From Paenibacillus turicensis (GTDB taxonomy: Bacteria; Bacillota; Bacilli; Paenibacillales; Paenibacillaceae), in contig NZ_JAGGKG010000002.1 of the NCBI RefSeq assembly GCF_017873435.1, forward strand, positions 62,001 through 126,000: DNA of 64,000 bases, in the 5' to 3' direction. How positions within the stretch are numbered: position 1 is the stretch's first letter; each line of letters begins with the position of its first letter. Shown one piece after another: positions 16,843 to 25,528 of this stretch. Position numbers and translations under genes: made by a program. The notes below the pieces were generated by a model. It did not search any database, had not been told where the DNA came from, and saw only the letters and a list, made by a program, of their open reading frames with translations.

Positions 16843-17448
16843 ATGTACCAATACACTGGGGAAAAATATGAAGCCGTTGATTTTAGTGGACGAGAGATGA
16901 GAGAAGGCGAGCTTGTACAATGCACCTTTAGAGATTGTAATTTTACTCGTGCTTCTTTAGAGGAAATTTCTACATATCGTTGTCATTTTGAGCATTGTAG
17001 CTTTGAAGAAGCAGCTTTAAATGCTTCACTTCATACAGAGTCCGCATTTGTAAATTGTAACTTTATGGGTGCTAATCTTTTTGTATCTAAGTTTACAGCT
17101 TGTAAAATGACTGGCTCAGATTTTTTAAAGACCTGTATGGATGGGATTACGATCGAAGGTGGAGACTGGTCTTATACCAATTTAAGGAACCAGCTACTAA
17201 AGAAACAAAATCTACAGGGCATTAACTTTTTAGAAGCAGATTTAATGGGGGCAAATTTAGAAAAGGCAGATTTACGTCGTTGTGATCTCACTCGTGCCTC
17301 TTTAGCTCAAGCTACACTGAAGGGTGCTGATCTAAGGGGAGCTACGGTAGAAGGTGTTGACTTCAAACTGTTAGATGTGCGTGGTGTACGTATGGATACG
17401 ATGCAAGCGGCTAGTTTTTTACGTGCTTTTGGCGCGAAGGTAGATTAA
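16843..17448 (+). CDS. Pentapeptide repeat protein
   Basis: This 201-residue protein is made almost wholly of A(D/N)LXX-type pentapeptide repeats forming a right-handed beta-helix, for example CTFRDCNFTRASLEE and GANLEKADLRRCDLTRASL. A short break around residues 104-125 (DGITIEGGDWSYTNLRNQLL) may be a loop. Length and layout resemble Qnr/MfpA-type proteins, some of which mimic DNA and protect gyrase from quinolones. Whether this one does is not visible in the sequence. It is monocistronic, between the pdxT terminator and a terminator of the opposing ABC gene. Confidence 0.85.
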   Translation: MYQYTGEKYEAVDFSGREMREGELVQCTFRDCNFTRASLEEISTYRCHFEHCSFEEAALNASLHTESAFVNCNFMGANLFVSKFTACKMTGSDFLKTCMDGITIEGGDWSYTNLRNQLLKKQNLQGINFLEADLMGANLEKADLRRCDLTRASLAQATLKGADLRGATVEGVDFKLLDVRGVRMDTMQAASFLRAFGAKVD

Positions 17449-17452
17449 TTAT

Positions 17453-17523
17453 AAAAAAAATACCATCCTCTTCGGCACGCAATTTTTGGTGCGCAGATTA
17501 TACTTTTGTGACCGAAGGGGATG
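17453..17523 (-). terminator. Terminator of the ABC exporter gene
   Basis: CATCCTCTTCGG (17464-17475) and CCGAAGGGGATG (17512-17523) pair over 12 bp. An A-run on the plus strand at 17453-17460 gives the minus strand its T-run. An inner GCAC/GTGC hairpin sits in the loop. Confidence 0.85.
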
Positions 17524-17552
17524 ACTTTAAATTTTCTCTGTTTATTATGCGG

Positions 17553-19229
17553 CTAAGCCGTAATACTTTGAAAACGACAAAAGCTAGGACTATGCTCTCT
17601 TAACTGGGCAAATGAACCTTGTGCCACGATTGCACCTTGATTCATATAAATAATTTCATCGTATAAGCTTAGTACATCGGGGTTTAAATTATGTGTAATC
17701 GTAATTAGTGTTAAGTCCTCAAGTGTAAGCAGCTTGCTTTCAATCTCATACGCAGTTTGAGCATCAATCGCGGATGTCCCCTCATCTAAAATCAAAATAG
17801 GTTTGTTACGAATTAACGCTCGTGCCACTGCAATACGTTGTCGTTGTCCACCTGATAGATTAGCACCATTTTCACCAACCAAAGACGATAATCCGTTTGG
17901 CAGCTGACCTTCAAATCGATAAATTCCACTTAACTGAATGACCTCTTTAATTGCTTCCTCTGAAAATTTCTCGTACAGGCAAATATTTTGCAATACATCA
18001 CTATCAAACATATATACCTGCTGATGAATCGTTGCAATCATCCCTTGTAATTGTGAGATATCTACTTCTCTTTGGCTCAAACCATCAATACTAATCGTGC
18101 CTGAGTAACCAGCATAATAACCACTAAGAAGCTTGATTAATGTCGATTTACCACAACCACTTGGCCCAACAATCGCATACTTTTTCCCCTTTTCGAGGGT
18201 TAAATTTATATCATTTAATACCTGTTGCTCTTGGTAGGAGAAGCTCACGTTTTTTGCAATCACATTTTTGTTAAATTGGGGGGAAGCTTTGCCCTTAAAT
18301 GAATGATCCTCATAGGTCATAAATGCCTCAAGCCGCGTAATAATCGGTTTAACTCCTTGCAGCTTTGATACATTTTGCATAATAACTAGAACAGGACCCA
18401 CAAAACCACCACTTAACTGAACTAAAGCGACCAGCATACCAACTGATAAATTGCCACTAATTATTAAATACCCAGCGACAAAAATAACGATAAATTGCGT
18501 TAAAAAGCCTACTAGCTCAGATACACTTTCATTTACGGCAAATATACGATCAGCCAAAAATTTTGTTTTTGCTGTTTTCATGTTTTGCTCTTTGAAGTCC
18601 TCTTCTGTATGTCGCTGCATCCCATAAGATTTAATAATCTCATGACCAGATAATAAATCCTTAAGTTTAGTCGTAAACGTCGACATCTGTGATGAAACGT
18701 CAGACTGCCTTTGTTGCATTGCTTTACTGAAAAGAGCAGGAATTACAAACATTAATCCAACACATAAAAGTAAGATTAGAGTGACTATCGGACTTAAATA
18801 CAATAAAACCGTTAATGAGATGATAAAAATAAATATATTTTGCAAAGTAAGTAAGATCGGCTCAAAATAATTTTCCTCTGCAAGCTTAATATCGTTGCTC
18901 ATTGCAGAAATATAGTCAGCTGTATTGCTGAAATCCTCCATATTGCGTTTAAAAATTCCTTGAAAAACTTCCTTACGCAACTGTATCGTTAAATTTCGGA
19001 TTAGTGCACGTGTGCTTAAGCGGTATAAATAACCTATGGTCCCAGTTAGTACAAGAAATCCAATGGACAGAAATACCATTTGCATAAAGGCATGGATATC
19101 CTTTTGGGTTGCGGTATCAATCAACCTTTGAATTACAATCGCAATAAAAACAACGAGTGCAGAGCTGAGGATACTAATGAATACGGTCAATAGAAATAGC
19201 AGTTTATTTTGCTTTAATAAGGTTTTCAT
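17553..19229 (-). CDS. ABC exporter half-transporter (permease fused to ATPase)
   Basis: This 558-residue type I exporter half-transporter has an N-terminal six-helix membrane domain (about residues 10-290) and a C-terminal nucleotide-binding domain. The latter carries Walker A GPSGCGKST, signature LSGGQRQR, Walker B ILILDEGTSAID and the switch His in ITITHN. It should work as a homodimer, or as a heterodimer with a partner not encoded here, exporting a drug, lipid or peptide. Glu follows the Walker B Asp, so it can hydrolyse ATP. The promoter is flanked by two identical-format 16-bp dyads, so expression is probably tightly repressed. No peptidase domain or substrate gene is adjacent. Confidence 0.88.
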   Translation of the reverse strand: MKTLLKQNKLLFLLTVFISILSSALVVFIAIVIQRLIDTATQKDIHAFMQMVFLSIGFLVLTGTIGYLYRLSTRALIRNLTIQLRKEVFQGIFKRNMEDFSNTADYISAMSNDIKLAEENYFEPILLTLQNIFIFIISLTVLLYLSPIVTLILLLCVGLMFVIPALFSKAMQQRQSDVSSQMSTFTTKLKDLLSGHEIIKSYGMQRHTEEDFKEQNMKTAKTKFLADRIFAVNESVSELVGFLTQFIVIFVAGYLIISGNLSVGMLVALVQLSGGFVGPVLVIMQNVSKLQGVKPIITRLEAFMTYEDHSFKGKASPQFNKNVIAKNVSFSYQEQQVLNDINLTLEKGKKYAIVGPSGCGKSTLIKLLSGYYAGYSGTISIDGLSQREVDISQLQGMIATIHQQVYMFDSDVLQNICLYEKFSEEAIKEVIQLSGIYRFEGQLPNGLSSLVGENGANLSGGQRQRIAVARALIRNKPILILDEGTSAIDAQTAYEIESKLLTLEDLTLITITHNLNPDVLSLYDEIIYMNQGAIVAQGSFAQLREHSPSFCRFQSITA

Positions 19230-19251
19230 TTTTGCCCTTCCTCTCCTTTTG

Positions 19252-19329
19252 TTAGATTTATATCTAATTTATAAGATTAATATAACATCTAAATTTAACA
19301 TGTGTCAAAGTAATTAGACTGTTATCTAA
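19252..19329 (-). promoter_or_regulatory. ABC exporter promoter bracketed by two 16-bp dyads
   Basis: On the minus strand TTGACA (19308-19303), 18-base spacer, TATATT (19284-19279). Dyad 1, TTAGATTTATATCTAA (19252-19267), lies just after the predicted start. Dyad 2, TTAGACTGTTATCTAA (19314-19329), lies just before the -35. Centres are 62 bp apart, about six helical turns, which would suit looping by one repressor. Confidence 0.65.
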
Positions 19330-19399
19330 TAAATAAAATAATTAAGCGTGACACTAGACAGTTGAGTTCGAATTTGCTAATATGATAAAAAATGAATAT

Positions 19400-19716
19400 T
19401 TATAAATGCTAAGAAAAGGAATAGTAACTGTGGATCGGTCATCAGAAAGTTGCTGGTTGATGCGAAGCAATAGAAGAGAGACAGTGAACTCACCTTTGAG
19501 CAGCCTTAGAGAAATCGTTAGAGAGTATTTAAGGACGGAGAAACCACCGTTAGTAGGGGAGGATATAAGGCATAATAACAATAGCTTGTGAACAAGGAAT
19601 GCCCGTATCTGATCAAGAGCATAATAATAGTAATTATTATGAATCGGAGTGGTACCGCGGAAGAATAAGTCTTTCGTCTCCTAGTCAGTTGGCTGGAGAT
19701 GAGAGGCTTTTTTAGT
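19400..19716 (+). promoter_or_regulatory. T-box riboswitch, leucine specific
   Basis: This is a tRNA-sensing leader of leuA. Stem I contains the AGTGAACTCACC specifier region, with CTC (Leu) at 19489-19491. The T-box sequence lies at 19643-19661 (core GGTACCGCGG) with the TGGT bulge that pairs with a tRNA ACCA end. A terminator follows, with GTCTTTCGTCTCC pairing to GGAGATGAGAGGC and a T-run ending near 19713. Uncharged tRNA-Leu would stabilise the antiterminator and switch on leuA. Confidence 0.93.
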
Positions 19717-19751
19717 TTTTAATTTAGGATATAAAAGGGAGGAACACGTAA

Positions 19752-21407
19752 ATGTTTAACTATCAGAAATATGAAAAGAAATTCTTTTTGCCGCCTACAC
19801 TTACTTATGATTGGGTAAAAAAGGACACTATTGAAAAAGCACCAATCTGGTGTAGCGTTGATTTAAGAGATGGCAATCAGGCATTACCTGTTCCAATGAC
19901 ATTAGAAGAAAAACTCGATATGTATAAAATGCTCGTCGAGATTGGTTTTAAAGAAATTGAGGTTGCATTTCCAGCCGCATCCGATACCGATTTTAATTTT
20001 TTAAGAATACTCATCGAAAATAAAATGATTCCTGATGATGTGACGATTCAAGTCATTACACAAGCAAGAGAGCATATTATTAGAAAAACCTTTGCAGCGA
20101 TTGATGGTGCGCCAAAAGCGATTGTCCATCTTTATAATTCGACTTCGGTCTCCCAGCGCAAGCAGGTATTCCAGAAATCCAAAGAGGAAATCAAGCAAAT
20201 TGCGTTGGATGGTGCTGTGTTATGCCGTGATCTTGCTAAAACGACAAAAGGAGATATTTATTTCCAATATAGTCCTGAAAGCTTCCCTGGTACTGAGGTT
20301 GATTATGCCCTTGATATTTGTAACAGTGTCCTAGAAATTTGGAAGCCAACTAAGGATCATAAAGCAATCATTAATATACCAACCACCGTTGAAAATGCAA
20401 TGCCTCACATCTATGCGGGTCAAATCGAATACATCCACAAAAATATTATTGATCGGGATGCGGTTGTGTTGTCGTTACACCCTCATAATGATCGTGGTTG
20501 CGGGGTGAGTGATGCCGAGTTTGGTATTTTAGCAGGTGCAGATCGTGTAGAGGGTACGTTGTTCGGTAATGGAGAGCGCACAGGGAATGTTGATTTAGTT
20601 ACTTTAGCGATGAATTTGTATTCACAAGGGGTAGATCCAGAGCTTGATTTAAGTCAAATGGACGAGATTTGCAAGACCTATGAACGAATTACGAAGCTAA
20701 ATATCCCAGAAAGACAACCATACTCTGGTTCTCTTGTGTTCACTGCATTTTCTGGTTCACATCAGGATGCGATTTCTAAAGGGATGAAGCATCGGGAGCA
20801 GCAGCAATCCGAGAAATGGGATGTACCTTATCTTCCGATTGATCCAGCTGATCTTGGCAGAAATTATGAAACAGATGTCATTCGGATTAATAGTCAGTCT
20901 GGTAAAGGTGGAGTTGGATACGTACTACAAAATGGCTATGGCATTCAAATGCCTTACAAGATGAATGAGGAGTTTGGTTATGCGGCGAAACGAACCTCTG
21001 ATGCCAAAAACAAAGAGCTATCTGCAGATGAAATTTATAATATTTTCCAACAGGAGTATATCACTTTTGCGCCTAAATTTAGTATCCATAAATACGAGGT
21101 GAGCACTGGCGAGCAGCATAAAGCTCAGTTGCAAATTTCAGTAAATGGAGAAAATACAACGCTGTATGGCGAAGGTACTGGTAGCCTTGATGCTGTTAGC
21201 AATGCATTGAAGCAGCATTTTAATTTAGACTTTGATATTGAAGTGTATGAGGAGCACTCTTTAGGTAAAAGCTCAACAGCTCAAGCCTCTGCTTATATCG
21301 GGATTTCACAGCATGATAAGCTATATTGGGGAGCAGGCATGGATAAGGATATTATGAGAGCAACGATCAATGCGTTAGCTGTCGCTGTGAATAAGCTGGA
21401 GTTTTAA
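19752..21407 (+). CDS. leuA: 2-isopropylmalate synthase, LeuA2 type
   Basis: This catalyses the first committed step of leucine synthesis, condensing acetyl-CoA with 2-oxoisovalerate. The 551-residue form belongs to the LeuA2 branch found in actinobacteria and yeast rather than the shorter LeuA of a classical leuABCD operon. Visible motifs are the catalytic DLRDGNQAL, the metal-binding [16 protein letters not shown], and [21 protein letters not shown]. The C-terminal 130 residues form the regulatory domain that binds leucine. It stands alone behind a leucine T-box; no leuBCD genes are adjacent. The ribosome binding site is GGGAGG. Confidence 0.95.
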   Translation: MFNYQKYEKKFFLPPTLTYDWVKKDTIEKAPIWCSVDLRDGNQALPVPMTLEEKLDMYKMLVEIGFKEIEVAFPAASDTDFNFLRILIENKMIPDDVTIQVITQAREHIIRKTFAAIDGAPKAIVHLYNSTSVSQRKQVFQKSKEEIKQIALDGAVLCRDLAKTTKGDIYFQYSPESFPGTEVDYALDICNSVLEIWKPTKDHKAIINIPTTVENAMPHIYAGQIEYIHKNIIDRDAVVLSLHPHNDRGCGVSDAEFGILAGADRVEGTLFGNGERTGNVDLVTLAMNLYSQGVDPELDLSQMDEICKTYERITKLNIPERQPYSGSLVFTAFSGSHQDAISKGMKHREQQQSEKWDVPYLPIDPADLGRNYETDVIRINSQSGKGGVGYVLQNGYGIQMPYKMNEEFGYAAKRTSDAKNKELSADEIYNIFQQEYITFAPKFSIHKYEVSTGEQHKAQLQISVNGENTTLYGEGTGSLDAVSNALKQHFNLDFDIEVYEEHSLGKSSTAQASAYIGISQHDKLYWGAGMDKDIMRATINALAVAVNKLEF

Positions 21408-21482
21408 ACAGCTTTAATCATTAATAACCCATGTGCTATAATCGCTACAAGCATGTAATAATTTCGTAGCTGGAGGTTTGAC

Positions 21483-21866
21483 ATGAAAAAGGTATTTGTC
21501 GCTTTTCTTGCCATACCACTTTTTCTAATGGGCTGCTCAATGTCAGCGCAAAATAATGTAGACAAACAAGATGTTGCGCAAAGTAGCTTGCAAAGCTGGG
21601 CCTATTCGTTGGTTACTTGGAATGGATACGTATATAAAATGACAGATGAGGTTGTTGCTGAGGTTGGAAAGCAAATTGGCACGATAAAAAACTATTCTTC
21701 AAACGAATCCAGTACAATCCCAAACTTATTTTCTAATAAGTATCCTAAAGGAACAAAGCTTTTTAAAATTAAAAACGAAGGAACAGATACTTCTATCGCC
21801 GTTCAGGATGATCAAGCATTTTATAAAGCAGTAAAGGTAGAAGGTATGAAAACAGCAGCCCAATAG
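21483..21866 (+). CDS. Small lipoprotein of unknown function
   Basis: This 127-residue protein has a lipoprotein signal (MKKVFVAFLAIPLFLMGC, lipid on Cys18). The mature part has no family I recognise. It contains WNGYVYKMTDE and KYPKGTKLFKIKNEGTD, typical of small Bacillales surface lipoproteins. It is preceded by GGAGG and ends in its own terminator, so it is a single-gene unit. Confidence 0.8.
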   Translation: MKKVFVAFLAIPLFLMGCSMSAQNNVDKQDVAQSSLQSWAYSLVTWNGYVYKMTDEVVAEVGKQIGTIKNYSSNESSTIPNLFSNKYPKGTKLFKIKNEGTDTSIAVQDDQAFYKAVKVEGMKTAAQ

Positions 21867-21880
21867 GACTGCTGTTTTTT
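21849..21880 (+). terminator. Terminator overlapping the lipoprotein stop codon
   Basis: AAAACAGCAG and CTGCTGTTTT pair around a 10-base loop that holds the stop codon; T-run follows. Confidence 0.9.
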
Positions 21881-21937
21881 ATACTATATGGGCTATAAAC
21901 TATACGCAGTAAGGATATGTGGTGATTTGCTAGACAT

Positions 21938-23002
21938 TTAAAGCAAAAAAGACTCCAGTTCTTTTACAAACTGCTCCACACTTTCTATATCTACGGTATA
22001 GTAGACCTTCCCACTTCTTTTCTCAATTTTAACTAACTTGCAGGCTAAAAGGACATTCATATGGTGTGACATCGTGGCAGCGGTTAGTCCAATCTGCTCC
22101 GCAATTTCAAGATTGTATTTGGGACTTGATTTCAAAGACTGCATAATTTGTAGTTTACTTTGATCACTAAGCGCTTTGAGACGTGATAGCAATAACTCGT
22201 TACTTTGACTTGCATTCTTTTTAAATGCCGGCAATAAATAGACCTGTAGTCCACAGTAACATAGATTGCTAATCTCAACTTGGCCTAATGGCATAATTAA
22301 TGTAGGGAAAATAATTTTTTTCTCAGCTAATAGGGTGGCGAAATCTAATGGCTCGAAGTTTCCGTTTACGATCATTTTCTCATAATTTTTTAATAATTTT
22401 TGTAATGTTTTGTCAATATCCTGTTTAGCCTGCTCAAAAGCGGGCAGATTGCTTTGGACTAACTGGATTAGTTCTTTGATATAATATTTCGGACGTTCGA
22501 GAATCATCATGAGCTTCCATTTTAATGACTCACGGAGAGTAGTTTGATTTAAATAGGAAATGATATACGAGAGATCATCCAGTTTGCCCTCCTGAAGTGG
22601 AAATGGAAGGGGGTCGTTACCACTTTGCTCCTCTATTAAAAAGTTAAGTAGCTGCAACCTAATTTCATGATCAGAATTGAGTTGAGAACCTTGCGATGCG
22701 GGTTGGAGCCAATGCCTGTTCATCCCTAACAGACCCGCAAATAGGATAAATAGCTCATCCTCATCCTGTCCGAAAAAAAAGAGCTCAAGCTCATGCGGTA
22801 TTTTGTGACTATTAAAGCTTTGAATGTATTTTTCTAGGTATTTCAAATGTTTATTATAAAATTCCTCACCATTAATCATAAATTTATCTAATTCTTCAAT
22901 AGCATTATCCTTATGCTGCTTGTGCAAATTATTTGATATAAACAACAGACCTAGTGTTTCAAAAATAGGGTCAAGCTCTAACATCGTATTTTGCTCCTTC
23001 AT
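21938..23002 (-). CDS. ArsR-type winged-helix regulator with long N-terminal domain
   Basis: This regulator of about 354 residues has an ArsR winged helix at the C terminus (about residues 275-345: RLKALSDQSKLQIMQSL, YNLEIAEQIGLTAATMSHHM, VKIEKRSGKVYYTV). The long N-terminal domain is mostly alpha-helical and resembles the DUF5937-like sensor part of similar Bacillales regulators. The preferred start is ATG 23002 behind GTGGAGGCGTT, not the upstream ATG. It is divergent from the mhqO-type operon, and a 35-bp dyad lies in the promoter between them. It is therefore the probable regulator of that operon, replacing the MarR-type MhqR used by B. subtilis. The ligand is unknown. Confidence 0.8.
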   Translation of the reverse strand: MKEQNTMLELDPIFETLGLLFISNNLHKQHKDNAIEELDKFMINGEEFYNKHLKYLEKYIQSFNSHKIPHELELFFFGQDEDELFILFAGLLGMNRHWLQPASQGSQLNSDHEIRLQLLNFLIEEQSGNDPLPFPLQEGKLDDLSYIISYLNQTTLRESLKWKLMMILERPKYYIKELIQLVQSNLPAFEQAKQDIDKTLQKLLKNYEKMIVNGNFEPLDFATLLAEKKIIFPTLIMPLGQVEISNLCYCGLQVYLLPAFKKNASQSNELLLSRLKALSDQSKLQIMQSLKSSPKYNLEIAEQIGLTAATMSHHMNVLLACKLVKIEKRSGKVYYTVDIESVEQFVKELESFLL

Positions 23003-23124
23003 AACGCCTCCACATAATCTCATACATATTAAATACTCATCTAATCTATTATATTTTGATTAAATTCCATTAGCAAGTTAAGGATATAAAAACAAGCATT
23101 AAGTAAATTATTCATAATCAAAGG

Positions 23125-23187
23125 TTGACATTTCATTAAAAAGGGTTTAAATTTATCTCAACATAAGTTAACTTAATATTAAGATAA
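23125..23187 (+). promoter_or_regulatory. mhqO operon promoter and long hyphenated dyad
   Basis: TTGACA (23125-23130), 17-base spacer, TAAATT (23148-23153). A dyad spans 23153-23187: outer arms TTATCT and AGATAA, inner palindrome AAGTTAACTT (23165-23174), with AT-rich links. Its position at the transcription start fits an operator for the divergent ArsR-type regulator. Confidence 0.65.
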
Positions 23188-23228
23188 ATTATTTAAAAAT
23201 AAATTCAAAAAGAAAGTAGGGTTTTAAA

Positions 23229-24167
23229 ATGAGTAAAAAAACGATGGGTATTCATCACATCACCGCAATTGTAGGACATCCTCAACAAAATATTGATTTT
23301 TATGCTGGCGTATTAGGCTTACGTCTAGTGAAGCAAACGGTAAACTTTGACGATCCGGGAACTTATCATTTATATTTTGGAAATGAGGGTGGCAAACCAG
23401 GCACCATAATTACGTTTTTCCCATGGGCAAATGCTTATCAAGGAAAAATAGGAGATGGGCAAGTAGGGGTCACTTCGTATGTAATTCCAGTTGGCGCGAT
23501 GTCATTTTGGGAGCAACGTTTAAACCATTTTAATATTGCTTATACGAAAACAACACGATTTGGTGAGCAATATGTGCAATTTAACGATCCACATGGGTTA
23601 CAGCTTGAACTAGTGGAGCGTGCAGAGGGTGAGCAAAACACATGGAGCTTCGGTGGAGTCACTCCAGAGGTTGCGATTAAAGGTTTTGGCGGGGCAACGT
23701 TATTTTCTGCATTACCTGAGAAAACTGCGGACTTGTTAGAAAACGTGATGGGGCTTCACTTTGTTGGTGAAGAAAATGGTTTAGCAAGATATCAATCCAC
23801 TGCGGACATTGGAAACATTATAGACCTCAAATTAAATGCAACTGGTCTAGGTACAATGGGTGTTGGCACTGTTCATCATATTGCATGGCGCGCCCACGAC
23901 GATGAGGATCAATTAGATTGGCAAAAATATGTCGGTGAGCATGGGTATAGTGTTACGCCTGTACAGGATCGGAACTACTTTAATGCTATATATTTTAGAG
24001 AGCGTGGCCATATTTTATTTGAAATCGCGACTGATCCCCCAGGCTTTGCTCATGATGAAACAAGCAACACAATGGGACAACAATTAATGTTACCTAAGCA
24101 ATACGAACAGCATAGAGCGAAGCTACAGGAAGTATTAATTCCAATTGAAGTTAGAACGTTAGATTAA
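23229..24167 (+). CDS. mhqO: Ring-cleaving dioxygenase, MhqO-like
   Basis: This 312-residue vicinal oxygen chelate dioxygenase has two VOC domains (about residues 6-130 and 150-285), the same length as B. subtilis MhqO. Metal ligand candidates are IHHITAIVG, QLELVE, VHHIAWRAHDDEDQ and ILFEIATDPPGF. MhqO-type enzymes break down hydroquinone- and catechol-type electrophiles. It heads an operon with a flavin reductase-like gene (29 bases later) and an MhqD-like esterase, controlled from the promoter with a long dyad. Confidence 0.9.
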   Translation: MSKKTMGIHHITAIVGHPQQNIDFYAGVLGLRLVKQTVNFDDPGTYHLYFGNEGGKPGTIITFFPWANAYQGKIGDGQVGVTSYVIPVGAMSFWEQRLNHFNIAYTKTTRFGEQYVQFNDPHGLQLELVERAEGEQNTWSFGGVTPEVAIKGFGGATLFSALPEKTADLLENVMGLHFVGEENGLARYQSTADIGNIIDLKLNATGLGTMGVGTVHHIAWRAHDDEDQLDWQKYVGEHGYSVTPVQDRNYFNAIYFRERGHILFEIATDPPGFAHDETSNTMGQQLMLPKQYEQHRAKLQEVLIPIEVRTLD

Positions 24168-24196
24168 TACACTTTTCTAGGGGGTGCGAATAAGAC

Positions 24197-24811
24197 ATGA
24201 TCTCCATCGATCCTAACATGCAAACCGAAAGAGAAAACTATAAACTTCTCATTGGAAGCATTATTCCTAGGCCCATCGCCTTTGTTACCTCTTTATCAGC
24301 AGAAGGGCAAGGGGTGCTTAACGCCGCACCCTTTAGTTATTTTAATATCGTGTCATCCAAGCCACCAATGATCTCCTTGGCGATTCAAAGAATCAATGGT
24401 GTTTCAAAGCACACAGCTGCAAATATTAAGCAAAATAAGGAGTTTGTTATCCATATTGTAGATGACGGAATTGTTGAGCAGGTAAACGCAACAGCCGCTA
24501 ATCTCCCCCAAGATGTCAGTGAATTGGATTTAACCACTTTCCAGTTGGCAAAAAGTAACCGAATCTCTGTCCCAGGTATAAAGGAAGCGAAGATACGTAT
24601 GGAGTGTGTTCTGGAGCAGATCGTAGAGTTAGGGGAAGGTGACCACATTCAAACCGATCTCATCATTGGAAAGGTTGTTCAATTCCACATTTTGGACACG
24701 ATCTACAAGGAGGGTAAAATTGATTCTGATCAATTAGGAGCTGTCAGCAGGCTTGCAGGCAACAACTATGCGAAAATTGGTTCCATTTTTACGATTGAAA
24801 GACCACAATAA
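24197..24811 (+). CDS. Flavin reductase-like FMN-binding protein
   Basis: This 204-residue protein of the flavin reductase-like (DIM6/NTAB) family has a split-barrel FMN fold. It shows the family-type N terminus NYKLLIGSIIPRPIAFVTSL followed by LNAAPFSYFNIVSSKPPMISLAI. Members bind FMN and reduce flavin, or act directly on small aromatic substrates. It is the middle gene of the MhqO-like operon, 14 bases from mhqD. It could supply reduced flavin or reduce a quinone before ring cleavage. That partnership is inferred from position. Confidence 0.87.
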   Translation: MISIDPNMQTERENYKLLIGSIIPRPIAFVTSLSAEGQGVLNAAPFSYFNIVSSKPPMISLAIQRINGVSKHTAANIKQNKEFVIHIVDDGIVEQVNATAANLPQDVSELDLTTFQLAKSNRISVPGIKEAKIRMECVLEQIVELGEGDHIQTDLIIGKVVQFHILDTIYKEGKIDSDQLGAVSRLAGNNYAKIGSIFTIERPQ

Positions 24812-24825
24812 GGGGGTAATTATAA

Positions 24826-25428
24826 ATGAAGCATATTTTTCAAAAGGGAAGGAATTTAACTGGGCCAACTTTACTACTATTACATGGTACAGGCGGAAAT
24901 GAGCGTGACTTGCTCCCATTAGCAGAAGCAATAGACCAAGAAGCAAATATCCTCAGTGTAAAAGGGAATGTACTTGAAAATGGAATGCCTCGCTTCTTCC
25001 GAAGATTAGCAGAAGGGATATTTGATGAAGAGGATTTGATTTTTCGTACCAACGAGCTAAATGCTTTTCTTGATGAAGCAGCTAAGGAATATCAGCTTGA
25101 CCGCAATCAATTTATTGCAGTTGGCTATTCAAATGGCGCAAATATCGCTGCCAGCTTGTTATTCCATCATCAGCATTCACTTTCACATGCTATTCTATTT
25201 CATCCGATGGTCCCAAGAAGAGGAATTCAGCTTCCAGACCTAATGAACAAATCCATTTATATCGGTGCAGGTACAAATGATCCCTTGTGTCCACAAGCAG
25301 AAACCTCAGAATTAGTACAACTACTCGAAGCAGCTAACGCAAATGTGCATATTCATTGGGACAATCAAGGTCACCAGCTATCACGTAAGGAATTGGATGC
25401 GGCGGCACAGTGGTATCGTACATTATAA
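24826..25428 (+). CDS. mhqD: Carboxylesterase, MhqD-like
   Basis: This 200-residue alpha/beta hydrolase of the phospholipase/carboxylesterase family has the catalytic triad Ser102 in GYSNG, Asp152 in GTNDPLC and His183 in GHQLS. The oxyanion loop is LLLHGTGGNERDL. B. subtilis MhqD is induced by quinones together with the dioxygenases; here it is the third gene of the operon. It would hydrolyse an ester released by ring cleavage. AGGGGG precedes the ATG. Confidence 0.88.
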   Translation: MKHIFQKGRNLTGPTLLLLHGTGGNERDLLPLAEAIDQEANILSVKGNVLENGMPRFFRRLAEGIFDEEDLIFRTNELNAFLDEAAKEYQLDRNQFIAVGYSNGANIAASLLFHHQHSLSHAILFHPMVPRRGIQLPDLMNKSIYIGAGTNDPLCPQAETSELVQLLEAANANVHIHWDNQGHQLSRKELDAAAQWYRTL

Positions 25429-25528
25429 TTATCAATATCAATATGCATTCTTTCCCCTTCATGAAGGAAACAATAAAGCTAAGTGGTGAAATGACTACAT
25501 TATTTTTGCCATCATGAAAGGAGATATA

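Noticed and set aside
16843..17448. Quinolone resistance gene qnr
   Set aside because: Only the generic pentapeptide helix is visible; the loops that distinguish Qnr cannot be confirmed by eye.
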